Positions 9,313-16,918 of a stretch of DNA of 64,000 nt are shown piece after piece. Within the stretch, counting starts at the first letter, position 1. Every line of letters begins with the position of its first letter. The notes under the pieces are model-generated. The model saw only the letters and a list, made by a program, of their open reading frames with translations. It made no database searches and was not told the DNA's origin. A program made the position numbers and the translations under genes. This stretch comes from Frigoribacterium sp. PvP032 (GTDB lineage: Bacteria > Actinomycetota > Actinomycetes > Actinomycetales > Microbacteriaceae), in assembly GCF_017833035.1 (NCBI RefSeq), contig NZ_JAFIBM010000001.1, positions 2,997,762 to 3,061,761 on the forward strand, in the 5' to 3' direction.

Positions 9313-10157
9313 CCGCGACGACGAGCGCCCTCGCGCAGACCCTCACGCCCCTCGGCCCCACGGGGATCGGCACCTGGGCCTCCGACGGCTGGACGGTGAC
9401 GAAGCGCAACCTGATCAAGGTGAAGCGCTCGCCCGACATGTTGATCTTCGCCGTGCTGCAGCCGATCATGTTCGTGCTGCTCTTCAGCCAGGTCTACGGC
9501 GGCGCGATCGCCGTGCAGGGCACCGACTACACGCAGTTCCTGATGGCCGGCATCTTCGCCCAGACCGTCGTCTTCGGCTCGACCTTCTCGGGCGCCGCGA
9601 TGGCGCAAGACCTGAAGGAGGGGATCATCGACCGGTTCCGCACCCTGCCGATGAGCCCCTCGGCGGTGCTGATCGGGAGGACGAACAGCGACCTCGCGCT
9701 CAACTCGATCTCGATGGTGATCATGATGCTCACCGGCCTCGCGGTCGGCTGGCGGGTGAACACGCCGCCGCTGATGTTCCTCGGGGGCATCGCGCTGCTG
9801 CTGCTCTTCAGCTACTCGTTCAGCTGGGTGATGGCGCTGCTCGGCATGAGCGTCAAGACGCCGGAGACGATCAACAACGCGTCGTTCATGATCCTGTTCC
9901 CGCTCACGTTCATCTCGAACGCCTTCGTGCCGAGCGACACCCTGCCGACGGTGCTGCGGGTCTTCGCCGAGTGGAACCCGGTGTCGTCGCTCGTGCAGGC
10001 CGCCCGCACGTCGTTCGGCAACCTCGGCGACACCCCCGTGCCTGACATCTGGACCCTGCAGCACCCGTACGTCACCGTGCTCGTCGGCCTCGCGGTCATG
10101 CTCGTCGTCTTCGTGCCGCTGAGCATCCGCAAGTTCCAGCGCATCAGCGCGAAGTAG
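9309..10157 (+). CDS. DrrB-type ABC-2 exporter permease
   Basis: 282 residues with about six hydrophobic segments of the ABC-2 type (start TVTKRNLIKVKRSPD, then membrane spans from about residue 50 to the C-terminus). It starts at ATG 9309 inside the stop of the ATPase gene and forms the membrane half of that exporter. The last codons (ending ISAK) lie in the first unit of a 29-bp tandem repeat that continues into the intergenic region. Confidence 0.92.
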   Translation: MTATTSALAQTLTPLGPTGIGTWASDGWTVTKRNLIKVKRSPDMLIFAVLQPIMFVLLFSQVYGGAIAVQGTDYTQFLMAGIFAQTVVFGSTFSGAAMAQDLKEGIIDRFRTLPMSPSAVLIGRTNSDLALNSISMVIMMLTGLAVGWRVNTPPLMFLGGIALLLLFSYSFSWVMALLGMSVKTPETINNASFMILFPLTFISNAFVPSDTLPTVLRVFAEWNPVSSLVQAARTSFGNLGDTPVPDIWTLQHPYVTVLVGLAVMLVVFVPLSIRKFQRISAK

Positions 10158-10244
10158 GCACAGCCCAGCGCATCAGCGCGGGGTAGGCACAGCCCAGCGC
10201 ATCAGCGCGGGGTAGGCACAGCCCAGCGGATCAACGCGAAGTAG
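10137..10244. repeat. 29-bp tandem repeat spanning two convergent stop codons
   Basis: Units start at 10137, 10166 and 10195 (29 bp each) and a fourth partial, diverged unit starts at 10224. Each contains CAGCGCATCAGCGCG then GTAGGCACAGCC. Unit 1 encodes the permease C-terminus and stop; unit 4 contains the C-terminal codons and stop of the convergent TetR gene. Units 1 and 4 share AA where units 2 and 3 have GG. Confidence 0.9.
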
Positions 10245-10887
10245 CCGCGGCCACCTCGTTGCGCACGGCCTCGTCGAGCTGCTCGGTCGGCACCGTCACG
10301 ACCGTGCCGATCACGAGCCGCATCAGGTCGGCGACCTGAACCTCGTCGCGCCGGTACAGCCACTGCAGCTGCAGGCCGTCCTGCACGGCCAGCACGACGC
10401 GGGCCGCCGACTCGGCGGTGAAGCCGTCCCGCAGCCAGCCGCGCGCCTCCGCGACGGCGAGGTACGCCGAGGTCGACCCGATGATGCGGTCGTAGTGGTC
10501 GGCGTAGTAGTCGTGGGCCGGGTGATCGGTCGACGTGGCCTCGGCCGACGCCGTGATGAACAGCGAGATGACGGCGGGCACGTCGACGTTGTACTCGGCG
10601 AGCGCGACGAGCTCGGCGAGGCGCATGCCGCCCTCGTCGTCGAAGTGCTGCCGGAGGCGCTCGTCACGTCGACGGAGGACGGCCATGAGTAGCTCGTCCT
10701 TGGTCGCGAAGTAGTGCATCAACGACTGGTGCGAGACGCCGCAGCTGCGGGCGATCTCGCGCAGCGAGGCACCGTGGAAGCCGACCTTGCCGAAGACGGG
10801 CAGGGCCGCCTCGAGGATCGCCTCGCGCTTGGCGACGCCCTTGCGGTAGCGGCCTGGCGGGGCGGCGGGCTCGTCGAGTGCGGACAT
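10231..10887 (-). CDS. TetR-family transcriptional repressor
   Basis: 218 residues. The N-terminal HTH is clear (REAILEAALPVFGKVGFHG, then SLREIARSCGVSHQSLMHYF at about residues 38-57); the remainder is a helical ligand-binding domain. The ATG at 10887 was preferred over an upstream ATG (10941) because TAGGCT lies 7 nt before it (10900-10895, minus strand). It is divergent from the MFS exporter at 10964 and convergent with the Drr-type exporter, so either could be its target; the shared promoter region favours the MFS gene. Confidence 0.88.
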   Translation of the reverse strand: MSALDEPAAPPGRYRKGVAKREAILEAALPVFGKVGFHGASLREIARSCGVSHQSLMHYFATKDELLMAVLRRRDERLRQHFDDEGGMRLAELVALAEYNVDVPAVISLFITASAEATSTDHPAHDYYADHYDRIIGSTSAYLAVAEARGWLRDGFTAESAARVVLAVQDGLQLQWLYRRDEVQVADLMRLVIGTVVTVPTEQLDEAVRNEVAAATSR

Positions 10888-10894
10888 CGGGGCC

Positions 10895-10957
10895 AGCCTA
10901 GGGCGGGCGGCGATCGGTCGCACCGCCTCCTGGTCCCCCATGAGCCGAGCGTAGGCT
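10895..10957. promoter_or_regulatory. Back-to-back leaderless promoters of the TetR and MFS genes
   Basis: Minus strand TAGGCT at 10900-10895 is 7 nt from the TetR ATG; plus strand TAGGCT at 10952-10957 is 6 nt from the MFS GTG. The two promoters share about 50 nt, so one repressor could control both. I saw no strong palindrome here. Confidence 0.6.
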
Positions 10958-10963
10958 CGCCGC

Positions 10964-12244
10964 GTGAGGTGGTCGCTGCTGCGCATCCCGGCGTTCCGCG
11001 CCCTGTGGGTCGGACGTCTGCTGTCGTGGGTGGTCGGCGGGCTGGCCCCTCTCGCCCTCGTCTTCGCGGCCGTCGACCTCGGCGCGGACGCGACGCAGCT
11101 CGGCCTCGTCGTGGCGGCTCGCGCGGTGCCGAACGTGGTGCTCGTGCTCGTGGGCGGCGCCCTCGCGGACCGGCTGCCGCGGCGCCTGGTGGCCACCGCC
11201 TCCTCGGTGGTCTCGGCCGCCTCCCTGGTGGCTGCAGGGGTGCTGCTGCTGACGGGGCGCGAGACCCTGGTGACGCTGGCCGTCGCGGCCGCCCTGACGG
11301 GCGCCGCCGCCGCGTTCTTCGGACCGGCCTCGAGCGCGATGCTGCGCGACGTGCTCGTCGAGCCCCTCGTCCGCGACGGCACCGTGCTGGCGCGCATCAG
11401 CATGAACGTCGGCCTGATCGTCGGCACGGCCGTCGGAGGCGCGCTCGTCGGCGTCGCGGGGACGGGCAGCGCTCTGCTGGTCGGCGCCGGTTTGTCGGTG
11501 GTGGCCGCGCTGGCCTTCGCACGCGTCCCGCGCTCGGTGACGGGCGCCTCCGGCTCGGGGTCGCTGCTGCACGACCTGGGCTCGGGGATCGGCTTCGTGG
11601 CGCGGTCGCCGTGGCTGCGGGCGACCCTGGCGCTCGCGTTCGTGCACCAGCTCAGCTTCGCGGGCGGGGTGCAGGTGATCGGGCCGCTCGTGGCGGACGA
11701 GTCGTTCGGCCGCGTGCTGTGGGGCTTCGCCGGCGCGGTCCAGACGCTGGGCCTGGTCGTGGGCGCGGTGTGGGCAGGCAAGCTCCGCGGACGCCTGCGC
11801 CTGGCGGTCGCGTGCCTGGCGACGTCGGCGCTGGTGCTGCCCCTCGTGCTGCTCGCGGGGGCGCACCTCGACCAGCCGGAGGTGCTGGACGCGCCCTACG
11901 TCGATCCGCTGCACTGGGCGTTCTGGCTCTGCCTCGGCCTCTTCGTGTCGAGCGTCGGCCTCGAGCTGTTCACGGTCCCGCTCGACGTGGCGATCCAGAC
12001 GCTGGTGCCGCGGGCCTACCTCGGCCGGGTCTTCGGTGCGCTGACGCTGGCGACGCTGGCGGGCATCCCCGTCGGCGAGCTCGTGGTCGGGCCCCTGGCC
12101 GGTCGCTTCGGCACGCCATCCGCCCTGCTGGTGCTGGCGGGCCTGATCGCCGTCGTCGCCGTGGCGGTCGCCGTCAGCCCGCGGGTGCGCCGGATCGACG
12201 CACCCGCGGCCCAGTCGGCCGACGAGCGGGTCGGCCAGGAGTAG
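10964..12244 (+). CDS. MFS exporter (EntS-like group)
   Basis: 426 residues with about 12 hydrophobic segments. The loop-2 motif GGALADRLPRR (after segment 2) is the MFS signature, and the pattern FRALWVGRLLSWVVGG at the N-terminus fits the 12-TM efflux group often annotated as enterobactin/siderophore or macrolide exporters. The GTG at 10964 is 6 nt after a TAGGCT box, consistent with a leaderless mRNA. The substrate is unknown. The divergent TetR gene is the probable regulator. Confidence 0.88.
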   Translation: MRWSLLRIPAFRALWVGRLLSWVVGGLAPLALVFAAVDLGADATQLGLVVAARAVPNVVLVLVGGALADRLPRRLVATASSVVSAASLVAAGVLLLTGRETLVTLAVAAALTGAAAAFFGPASSAMLRDVLVEPLVRDGTVLARISMNVGLIVGTAVGGALVGVAGTGSALLVGAGLSVVAALAFARVPRSVTGASGSGSLLHDLGSGIGFVARSPWLRATLALAFVHQLSFAGGVQVIGPLVADESFGRVLWGFAGAVQTLGLVVGAVWAGKLRGRLRLAVACLATSALVLPLVLLAGAHLDQPEVLDAPYVDPLHWAFWLCLGLFVSSVGLELFTVPLDVAIQTLVPRAYLGRVFGALTLATLAGIPVGELVVGPLAGRFGTPSALLVLAGLIAVVAVAVAVSPRVRRIDAPAAQSADERVGQE

Positions 12245-12264
12245 CTCGACGAGGAGCCGTCCGA

Positions 12265-12501
12265 TCAGCGGTAGTCGCCCCGCGCGATCGCCTCGGCGTA
12301 CTTGCGCACGTCCGGGCCGGGCTCGTAGTCGATGAACCGGCCCTTCAGGCGCTCGTTCAGCGAGGCGAACGCGGGCTCCCAGTCGTCGCCCTCGTGCTCG
12401 GCCGCGACCTCGCGGACGGCGTCCTGCAGCACGCGGTCGGCGTCCGTGAGGATCTTGTCGCGGGCTTCCTGGTTCCAGGTGACGTCGGTCAGATCTGCCA
12501 T
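12265..12501 (-). CDS. Small acidic hypothetical protein (78 aa)
   Basis: 78 residues, charged and probably soluble and helical (DADRVLQDAVREVAAEHEGD). No family recognised. It starts 12 nt after the stop of the DUF2945 gene on the same strand, so the two form a small operon. Codon use matches its neighbours, which supports a real gene. Confidence 0.65.
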   Translation of the reverse strand: MADLTDVTWNQEARDKILTDADRVLQDAVREVAAEHEGDDWEPAFASLNERLKGRFIDYEPGPDVRKYAEAIARGDYR

Positions 12502-12513
12502 GGTGCTGGTCCC

Positions 12514-12720
12514 CTACTTCTTCTTCGAGAGGGCCGACTCCTTGTGAGCCGCCTCCGCGTCGGTCTTGTCGCTCTTCACGATGAAGTACGGCTCGTCGTC
12601 GGACGCCTTGAACTTCTGGCCGTCGAACTGGAACTCCTTCACGCGCTTGTCCACCACGGTGCCGTGGGTCTCGCCCTGCGGCGTCTTCCACGTCACGTGG
12701 TCGCCCTTGCTGAACGTCAT
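12514..12720 (-). CDS. DUF2945 / HVA1 family small TUDOR-like protein
   Basis: 68 residues with the family pattern: FSKGDHVTWKTPQGETHGTV near the N-terminus (an SH3/Tudor-like barrel), then EPYFIVKSDKT and a lysine-rich end. Proteins of this family are widespread in soil and plant-associated bacteria; their role is not established. First gene of a two-gene unit with the 78-aa protein. An AGGAGGCACG sequence precedes the ATG (12730-12721). Confidence 0.8.
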   Translation of the reverse strand: MTFSKGDHVTWKTPQGETHGTVVDKRVKEFQFDGQKFKASDDEPYFIVKSDKTDAEAAHKESALSKKK

Positions 12721-12846
12721 CGTGCCTCCTCAGGCTGTCGGATGCGCTGGACGGTACCCGCGCCTCCTCGGGCCTTCCCGGGCGGGGCACAGGCAGGGCG
12801 CGCCCCGGGGTCGGTCCCGCTGCGTGAGCCTGCCGGGTCGGCTGCG

Positions 12847-13329
12847 TCAGCTGCGCAGCGCGTCGAGCGCGGCGGTCACGCGTCGCTCGCGCGTCACATC
12901 GGTCTTCGCGTCGGCGATCGGCAGCGTCAGGGCCGCCTGCCTGCTGGGCGAGAGGGCGTCGAAGGAGGCGCGGAGGGCGTCGTCCCCGGCCCACGCCTCG
13001 GCGAGCGCGGCGGGTACCTCGACCACCCGGGGCTCCGTGTCGAGCACCAGCGTCACCTCCACCTGCTGGCCGCCGACCAGCCCGGAGGCCCGCCGGTGCT
13101 CGGCGCTGAGCGACACGAGGGACCGGCCGCCCATGCTGCCCACCGTGTTGCGGTACGTGTAGGGCTCGGTGGGGGCGTCGCCGGTGCCGTGCACCGTCAC
13201 GACGACGGCCGGGCGCTTCCCGGCGCCGAGCACCGCGAGCTCGTCGGGCGGCACCACGAGTCCGGTGACGCCCGGGCGGGCCTCGAACACGACGGTGGGG
13301 AAGGTGACGGGAGGCACGGAGTCGGTCAT
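12847..13329 (-). CDS. DUF1905 / YdeI (OmdA-like) domain protein
   Basis: 160 residues. The N-terminal part (about 1-95) fits the DUF1905 beta-barrel (VVVTVHGTG, YRNTVGSMGGRSLVSLS, QVEVTLVLDTEPR), and the C-terminal part (about 100-160, FDALSPSRQAA) fits the YdeI/OmdA helical domain. The function is not established. The ATG has TACCCT 6 nt upstream, so the transcript is probably leaderless. Confidence 0.8.
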   Translation of the reverse strand: MTDSVPPVTFPTVVFEARPGVTGLVVPPDELAVLGAGKRPAVVVTVHGTGDAPTEPYTYRNTVGSMGGRSLVSLSAEHRRASGLVGGQQVEVTLVLDTEPRVVEVPAALAEAWAGDDALRASFDALSPSRQAALTLPIADAKTDVTRERRVTAALDALRS

Positions 13330-13405
13330 GGGCAGAGGGTAGGGCGCTCGCGCGTCCGCGGGGAAGGGGCGCAGACGACGAGGCGGCGCCTGCGGGACCG
13401 CGGCC

Positions 13406-13454
13406 GCGCCTCCTCGACCCTGACCGCGCCTCCTCGTCCTGGCCCGCGCCTCCT
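13406..13454. repeat. Three GCGCCTCCT motifs at exactly 20-bp spacing
   Basis: CCGCGCCTCCTCG occurs at 13404, 13424 and 13444 with different 7-bp spacers, immediately downstream of the SDR stop codon. This is a local tandem cluster of the motif that is scattered through the window. Confidence 0.85.
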
Positions 13455-13456
13455 CG

Positions 13457-14221
13457 TCAGACGGAGATGCCGCCGTCGGTCGTGATGAGCTGGCCGGTGA
13501 CCCAGCGACCCTCGGGCGACATCAGGAACCGGACGGTGCGCGAGACGTCCTCGGGGGTGCCGAGGCGGCCCGTCGGCTGCAGCGCGGTCAGCGTGCGGCG
13601 GGTGTCGTCGTCCATCCAGCCGGTGTCGACCGGTCCGGGGTTGACGGCGTTCGACGAGATGCCGAGGTGTGCCAGCTCGCGGGCGGCCGCGATCACGATG
13701 CGGTCGAGCGCGCCCTTGCTCGCGCCGTAGGGCAGGTTGTGCACGGTGTGGTCGCTCGTGAGCGCCACGACGCGGGCGCCGTCGGGCAGCTCGTCGAGGG
13801 GAGGCAGCTGCTCGGCCAGCCCCTTGATGCACAGCCAGGCGGCGCGCGTGTTGACGGCGAAGTGCCGGTCGAAGGCCTCGACGGAGGTGTCGAGGATCGA
13901 CGAGTCGAAGCTCTGCGAGTGCGACAGGACGAGTCCGGTGACGGGGCCGAGGTCGGCGTTCACCTGAGCGAGGAGGCGGACGGGGGTCTCGGCGTCGGAG
14001 AGGTCGGCCTGGTACACGCGGGCCCTCCGGCCGAGGCACTCCACCTCAGCGACCAGCTCGGAGAGGTCGCCAGGGCGCGCACCCCAGCTCATGGAGTCGT
14101 CGTACGGGTCCCAGGTGGCGAGGGCCAGGTCCCAGCCGTCGGCGGCGAGGTCGCGGGCGATCGCGCGGCCGATGCTCTCGCGCCGTCCGGCGCCGGTCAG
14201 GAGGCAGGTCTTCGTCGACAT
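13457..14221 (-). CDS. SDR-family oxidoreductase (classical type)
   Basis: 254 residues. The Rossmann loop is TGAGRRESIGRAIA, close to the enoyl-reductase-like SDR pattern with a longer first loop; the active site has Ser in LTSDHTV and Tyr-X3-Lys in YGASK; the C-terminus ends ITTDGGISV. The substrate is unknown. TACGCT lies 6 nt before the ATG. The region where the -35 should be is a CTCGCT hexamer array, which is unusual (see repeat at 14245). Confidence 0.88.
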   Translation of the reverse strand: MSTKTCLLTGAGRRESIGRAIARDLAADGWDLALATWDPYDDSMSWGARPGDLSELVAEVECLGRRARVYQADLSDAETPVRLLAQVNADLGPVTGLVLSHSQSFDSSILDTSVEAFDRHFAVNTRAAWLCIKGLAEQLPPLDELPDGARVVALTSDHTVHNLPYGASKGALDRIVIAAARELAHLGISSNAVNPGPVDTGWMDDDTRRTLTALQPTGRLGTPEDVSRTVRFLMSPEGRWVTGQLITTDGGISV

Positions 14222-14244
14222 GCAGCCAGCGTAGGGGGCGGGTG

Positions 14245-14280
14245 GCTCGCTCTCGCTCTCGCTCTCGCTCTCGCTCTCGC
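14245..14280. repeat. Hexanucleotide microsatellite (TCTCGC)n upstream of the SDR gene
   Basis: One GCTCGC followed by five perfect TCTCGC units. It begins 11 nt upstream of the SDR -10 box (14233-14228, minus strand), so it fills the position where the -35 would lie. Confidence 0.9.
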
Positions 14281-14286
14281 GGCGAT

Positions 14287-14343
14287 CGAGTTGCCCCTTC
14301 TTGCTGCCTCAGGCCGCGCGAGGCAGCAAGAAGGGGCAAGTCG
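14287..14343. repeat. Third GAGTTGCCCC-family palindrome; likely terminator
   Basis: Perfect 19-bp inverted repeat: arms 14291-14309 (TTGCCCCTTCTTGCTGCCT) and 14321-14339 around an 11-nt loop. The ends match the pair at 4377-4528 (GATCGAGTTGCCCC...GGGGCAA). It lies just after the stop of the SRPBCC gene (minus strand), so it could terminate that transcript. Confidence 0.85.
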
Positions 14344-14373
14344 CACGTCTCGGCGCGAGCTCGTCGAGCAGGG

Positions 14374-14778
14374 TCAGCCCGCGAGCTCGTCGAGCAGGGC
14401 GGCGAGCCGGTCGAGGTCGCGCCCGACGGCCTCGACGTCGGCCGCGAAGTCGGCGTCGGAGGTGCCAGGCCGCCTGAACAGCGTGAACACCACCTCGCTG
14501 CCCTGGTCGTTGGCCAGCACGCGGAGGGGGTTGTGCACGACCGTGCCGTCGGGGAGCGTCACGTCGTGGTCGAGCACGCCGAGCTCGACGGGCCCGGTGA
14601 ACGCCACCTCGACGACGCCCATCGGCGAGTCGGCGAGCCACCGCCCGGCCTCGTGCCGGACGCCGCTGCTGAGGCCGGTCGCCCACGACGGCAGCCGAGC
14701 CGGGTCGCCCGCGACCCGCGCGACGGTCGCGACGTCGTGCTCGATCGCGCGGGAGACGTGCACGGCGGGCCAGGTCAT
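14374..14778 (-). CDS. SRPBCC-like (START/polyketide cyclase fold) protein
   Basis: 134 residues from ATG 14778, which has TACCGT 6 nt upstream. The pattern VHVSRAIEHDVATVARVAGDPARLPSWA followed by GVVEVAFTG and FTLFRRPG fits the SRPBCC ligand-binding fold. The ligand or reaction is unknown. It is single-copy and monocistronic, with the palindrome at 14287-14343 just downstream. Confidence 0.72.
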   Translation of the reverse strand: MTWPAVHVSRAIEHDVATVARVAGDPARLPSWATGLSSGVRHEAGRWLADSPMGVVEVAFTGPVELGVLDHDVTLPDGTVVHNPLRVLANDQGSEVVFTLFRRPGTSDADFAADVEAVGRDLDRLAALLDELAG

Positions 14779-14856
14779 GCGGGGACGGTACCAGCGCGGC
14801 CGGCGCTCCGCCACGTCGCCGGGGGCGTCGTCACCGGCACGGCAGAACTGTGGGAG

Positions 14857-15099
14857 CTAGTGCCCGCGCCGCGCCTGCCAGCGGTTGACGAAGAACACCA
14901 CGATGCCGACGACGGCCAGCACGACGCCCATCACGAGCCAGACGGGGTCGTCGCCCGGGCTGCGTCCGACCAGCGCCCGGACGACGAGGAACAGCCCGAC
15001 CACGACCGCCACCCAGGGCATGACGTCGCGCAGGGGGTTGAACCGCAGACGCCGGAACCGCCTCGGGACGGTGTCGTCGCCGTCGCTGCTCTCGCTCAT
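14857..15099 (-). CDS. Small two-TM membrane protein
   Basis: 80 residues from ATG 15099. Two hydrophobic segments (about 27-43, MPWVAVVVGLFLVVRAL, and 52-72, PVWLVMGVVLAVVGIVVFFV) with basic flanks (PRRFRRLR and NRWQARRGH). No family recognised. CATGCT is 7 nt before the ATG, which supports this start over upstream in-frame starts. Confidence 0.7.
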   Translation of the reverse strand: MSESSDGDDTVPRRFRRLRFNPLRDVMPWVAVVVGLFLVVRALVGRSPGDDPVWLVMGVVLAVVGIVVFFVNRWQARRGH

Positions 15100-15195
15100 G
15101 CCCGCCAGCATGCCAGCCCGGTCGGGCTGGCGGGGCTCGTCCTGTGTGGTTCGGGGCCGCGCCTCCTCGTCATCCAGGAAGCTGCGACGCTCCGG

Positions 15196-15262
15196 TCCTG
15201 ATCCGTGCACGGATCAGGAGGCAGAGTCCCCCTGTCGCGAAGATCAGGACTCGTCTTCCTGA
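15196..15262. repeat. TCCTGA/TCAGGA palindrome cluster
   Basis: A perfect 24-bp palindrome at 15196-15219 (half-site TCCTGATCCGTG), followed by TCAGGA (15244-15249) and TCCTGA (15257-15262), then a short direct repeat of GAGGGGCGGGTCAG (15266-15295). It sits between the LysR-like gene stop and the small membrane gene. A related cluster is at 39620-39715. Confidence 0.8.
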
Positions 15263-15291
15263 ATGAGGAGGGGCGGGTCAGGAGGGGCGGG

Positions 15292-16044
15292 TCAGCGGCC
15301 GCGGCGCGGGCGGCTGCGGCCGGTGCCGCGCTGCGGCCCGCCGCGACCGCCGGGCGGCGTCTTCTTCTGGCCTAGGCCCGAGCCGCGACCGCCGGCCGCG
15401 CCGCCCTTGCCGGGACCCTTGGCCTTCGCGGCGGGCGCCTCCTGCGCGTCGTCGTCGCGCCTCCTCGACCGGCTGCTGTTGCGGGTGCGTCCGCGGACGA
15501 CGCCGATGAAGTCGTCGATGTCGTCGTCGAGCTCGCCGATCGGCCAGACGAGCGCGATCGTGGTCGGGCGCACGTCGGAGAGGAACCGGTGCGTCACGCC
15601 CGAGCGTCCGTGCAGCCTCGCGAGCGACTGCGGCATCACCGCGACGCCGGAGCCGGTCGCCACCACCTCGATCGCCTGGGCCTCGTCGAGCGCGGGGTCG
15701 AGGTCGTGCCGCACCTCGCCGGCCAGGTCGTCGAGCGAGAGCTCGTCGTCCTTGCCCGCGGCGGCGAGGGGGTGTTCCTTGCCGAAGCAGACGACCGCGC
15801 GCTCGTCGTAGAGCGCGATGGACGAGAAGTCGTCGCCGAGCGCGAGCGGCAGCCGGGCGAGCACCATGTCGACGCGGTCGTCGCCGCGCAGCACGTCGAG
15901 CACCTCTGTCACGTCGCCCGTCACCTCGACCACGTCGAGGGGCAGGTCCGCGCGACGCTCCTCCCAGAGCCGCGACCACTTCGAGAGGGTCACGCCTGGC
16001 ACGAAGCCGATGCGGAAGGAGGCGCGGCTCGGCTCGGTCGTCAT
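15292..16044 (-). CDS. LysR-type substrate-binding domain protein without HTH
   Basis: 250 residues. Residues about 8-185 match the periplasmic-binding-protein-like effector domain of LysR regulators (FRIGFVPGVTLSKWSRLW, RVDMVLARLPL, VATGSGVAVMPQSLARL), but there is no N-terminal winged helix. The last 65 residues are a Gly/Arg/Lys-rich low-complexity tail that could bind nucleic acid. TAGCCT is 6 nt before the ATG. It is divergent from the DUF5997 gene. The tail may let it act on DNA or RNA without an HTH, but that is inference. Confidence 0.8.
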   Translation of the reverse strand: MTTEPSRASFRIGFVPGVTLSKWSRLWEERRADLPLDVVEVTGDVTEVLDVLRGDDRVDMVLARLPLALGDDFSSIALYDERAVVCFGKEHPLAAAGKDDELSLDDLAGEVRHDLDPALDEAQAIEVVATGSGVAVMPQSLARLHGRSGVTHRFLSDVRPTTIALVWPIGELDDDIDDFIGVVRGRTRNSSRSRRRDDDAQEAPAAKAKGPGKGGAAGGRGSGLGQKKTPPGGRGGPQRGTGRSRPRRGR

Positions 16045-16362
16045 CGCGCCAGGCTACCGGGCAGCCTGCGTCCCGCGGCCCGGGGCCGACCCCGCGCGCC
16101 TGCTCACGCCCCGCCACCGCGGCCGCTGCTCCGGACCCCGCGCCCCCGCACCCCGCACCCCGCACCCCGCCTCCGCCTCCGCTCGCCGGCTCCCCCACCT
16201 CGAACAGTCGAGGCCACACGGGCGCGGAACGGGAGGCGGCGCAGAGCAGGAGGCGGTGAGGACGAGGAGGCGGCGCGGACGGTGGGCACGGGCGACTCGC
16301 GCTTCTCCACAGGCACGGCCCGCGGCCCCGGCCCGCCGTCGCCCGGGCGGTACCCTTGCGGG
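16045..16362. other. Intergenic region with CACCCCG and CCTCCG simple repeats
   Basis: 318 bp between two divergent genes. It holds both leaderless promoters (TAGCCT for the LysR-like gene; TACCCT at 16351-16356 for DUF5997), three CACCCCG units (16149-16169), two CCTCCG units (16170-16181) and several AGGAGGCGG sequences (about 16243-16272). No coding frame here has convincing features. Confidence 0.6.
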
Positions 16363-16812
16363 ATGACCTCGGAGACCCCCAGCGGCAAGAGCCCGCAGAC
16401 CCTCAAGCCCTTCACTGCCGCGAAGAAGCTCGGGGTGCACCTGCCGGCGACCCCCGAGTCGTTCCAGGCCACGCCCGTCACCCGCGAGGAGTTCGCCGAG
16501 CTGACCGCGAACCCGCCCGAGTGGCTCGCCGAGCTCCGCCGCACCGGCCCGCACCCGCGGCCCGTGGTCGCGCAGAAGCTCGGCATCACGATCTCCGGCC
16601 TCGCCCGTGCCGGTGTCGACGACGCGCTCACCACCGACCAGATCCACGCCCTCCTCGAGGAGATGCCGCAGTGGCTCGTCACCGAGCGCGCCAACCTCGC
16701 CGAGGTGCGCGACGAAGAGCTGCGCGTCAAGGAGCGCGACGCCGGCCGTGCCGTGCTGCGCGCCGAGCGCGAGGCCGCCGAGAAGGCCGAGCAGGAGCGC
16801 CGCGGCCTGTAG
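16363..16812 (+). CDS. DUF5997 family protein
   Basis: 149 residues matching the small actinobacterial DUF5997 family: an N-terminal half with TLKPFTAAKKLGVHLPATP, then PPEWLAELRRTGPHPR, a middle helical segment GITISGLARAGV and a long charged C-terminal helix (about 115-149). The TACCCT box is 6 nt before the ATG. The family is often found beside a LysR effector-domain gene, as here. Function unknown; the shape suggests a small DNA- or protein-binding partner. Confidence 0.82.
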   Translation: MTSETPSGKSPQTLKPFTAAKKLGVHLPATPESFQATPVTREEFAELTANPPEWLAELRRTGPHPRPVVAQKLGITISGLARAGVDDALTTDQIHALLEEMPQWLVTERANLAEVRDEELRVKERDAGRAVLRAEREAAEKAEQERRGL

Positions 16813-16918
16813 TCCCCGCCGCCGGGGCCGAGTCCCCGCAGCCGGGGCCGCCGTCGAGTCCGTCGCGCGTGCCAGACCCGGCGCGCCCTGGCCCGGCCGA
16901 GCCACTAGCGTCTGACCC

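Noticed and set aside
12721-12846. A coding frame between the DUF2945 and DUF1905 genes
   Set aside because: Too short, no start-site signal and only GC-rich simple sequence.
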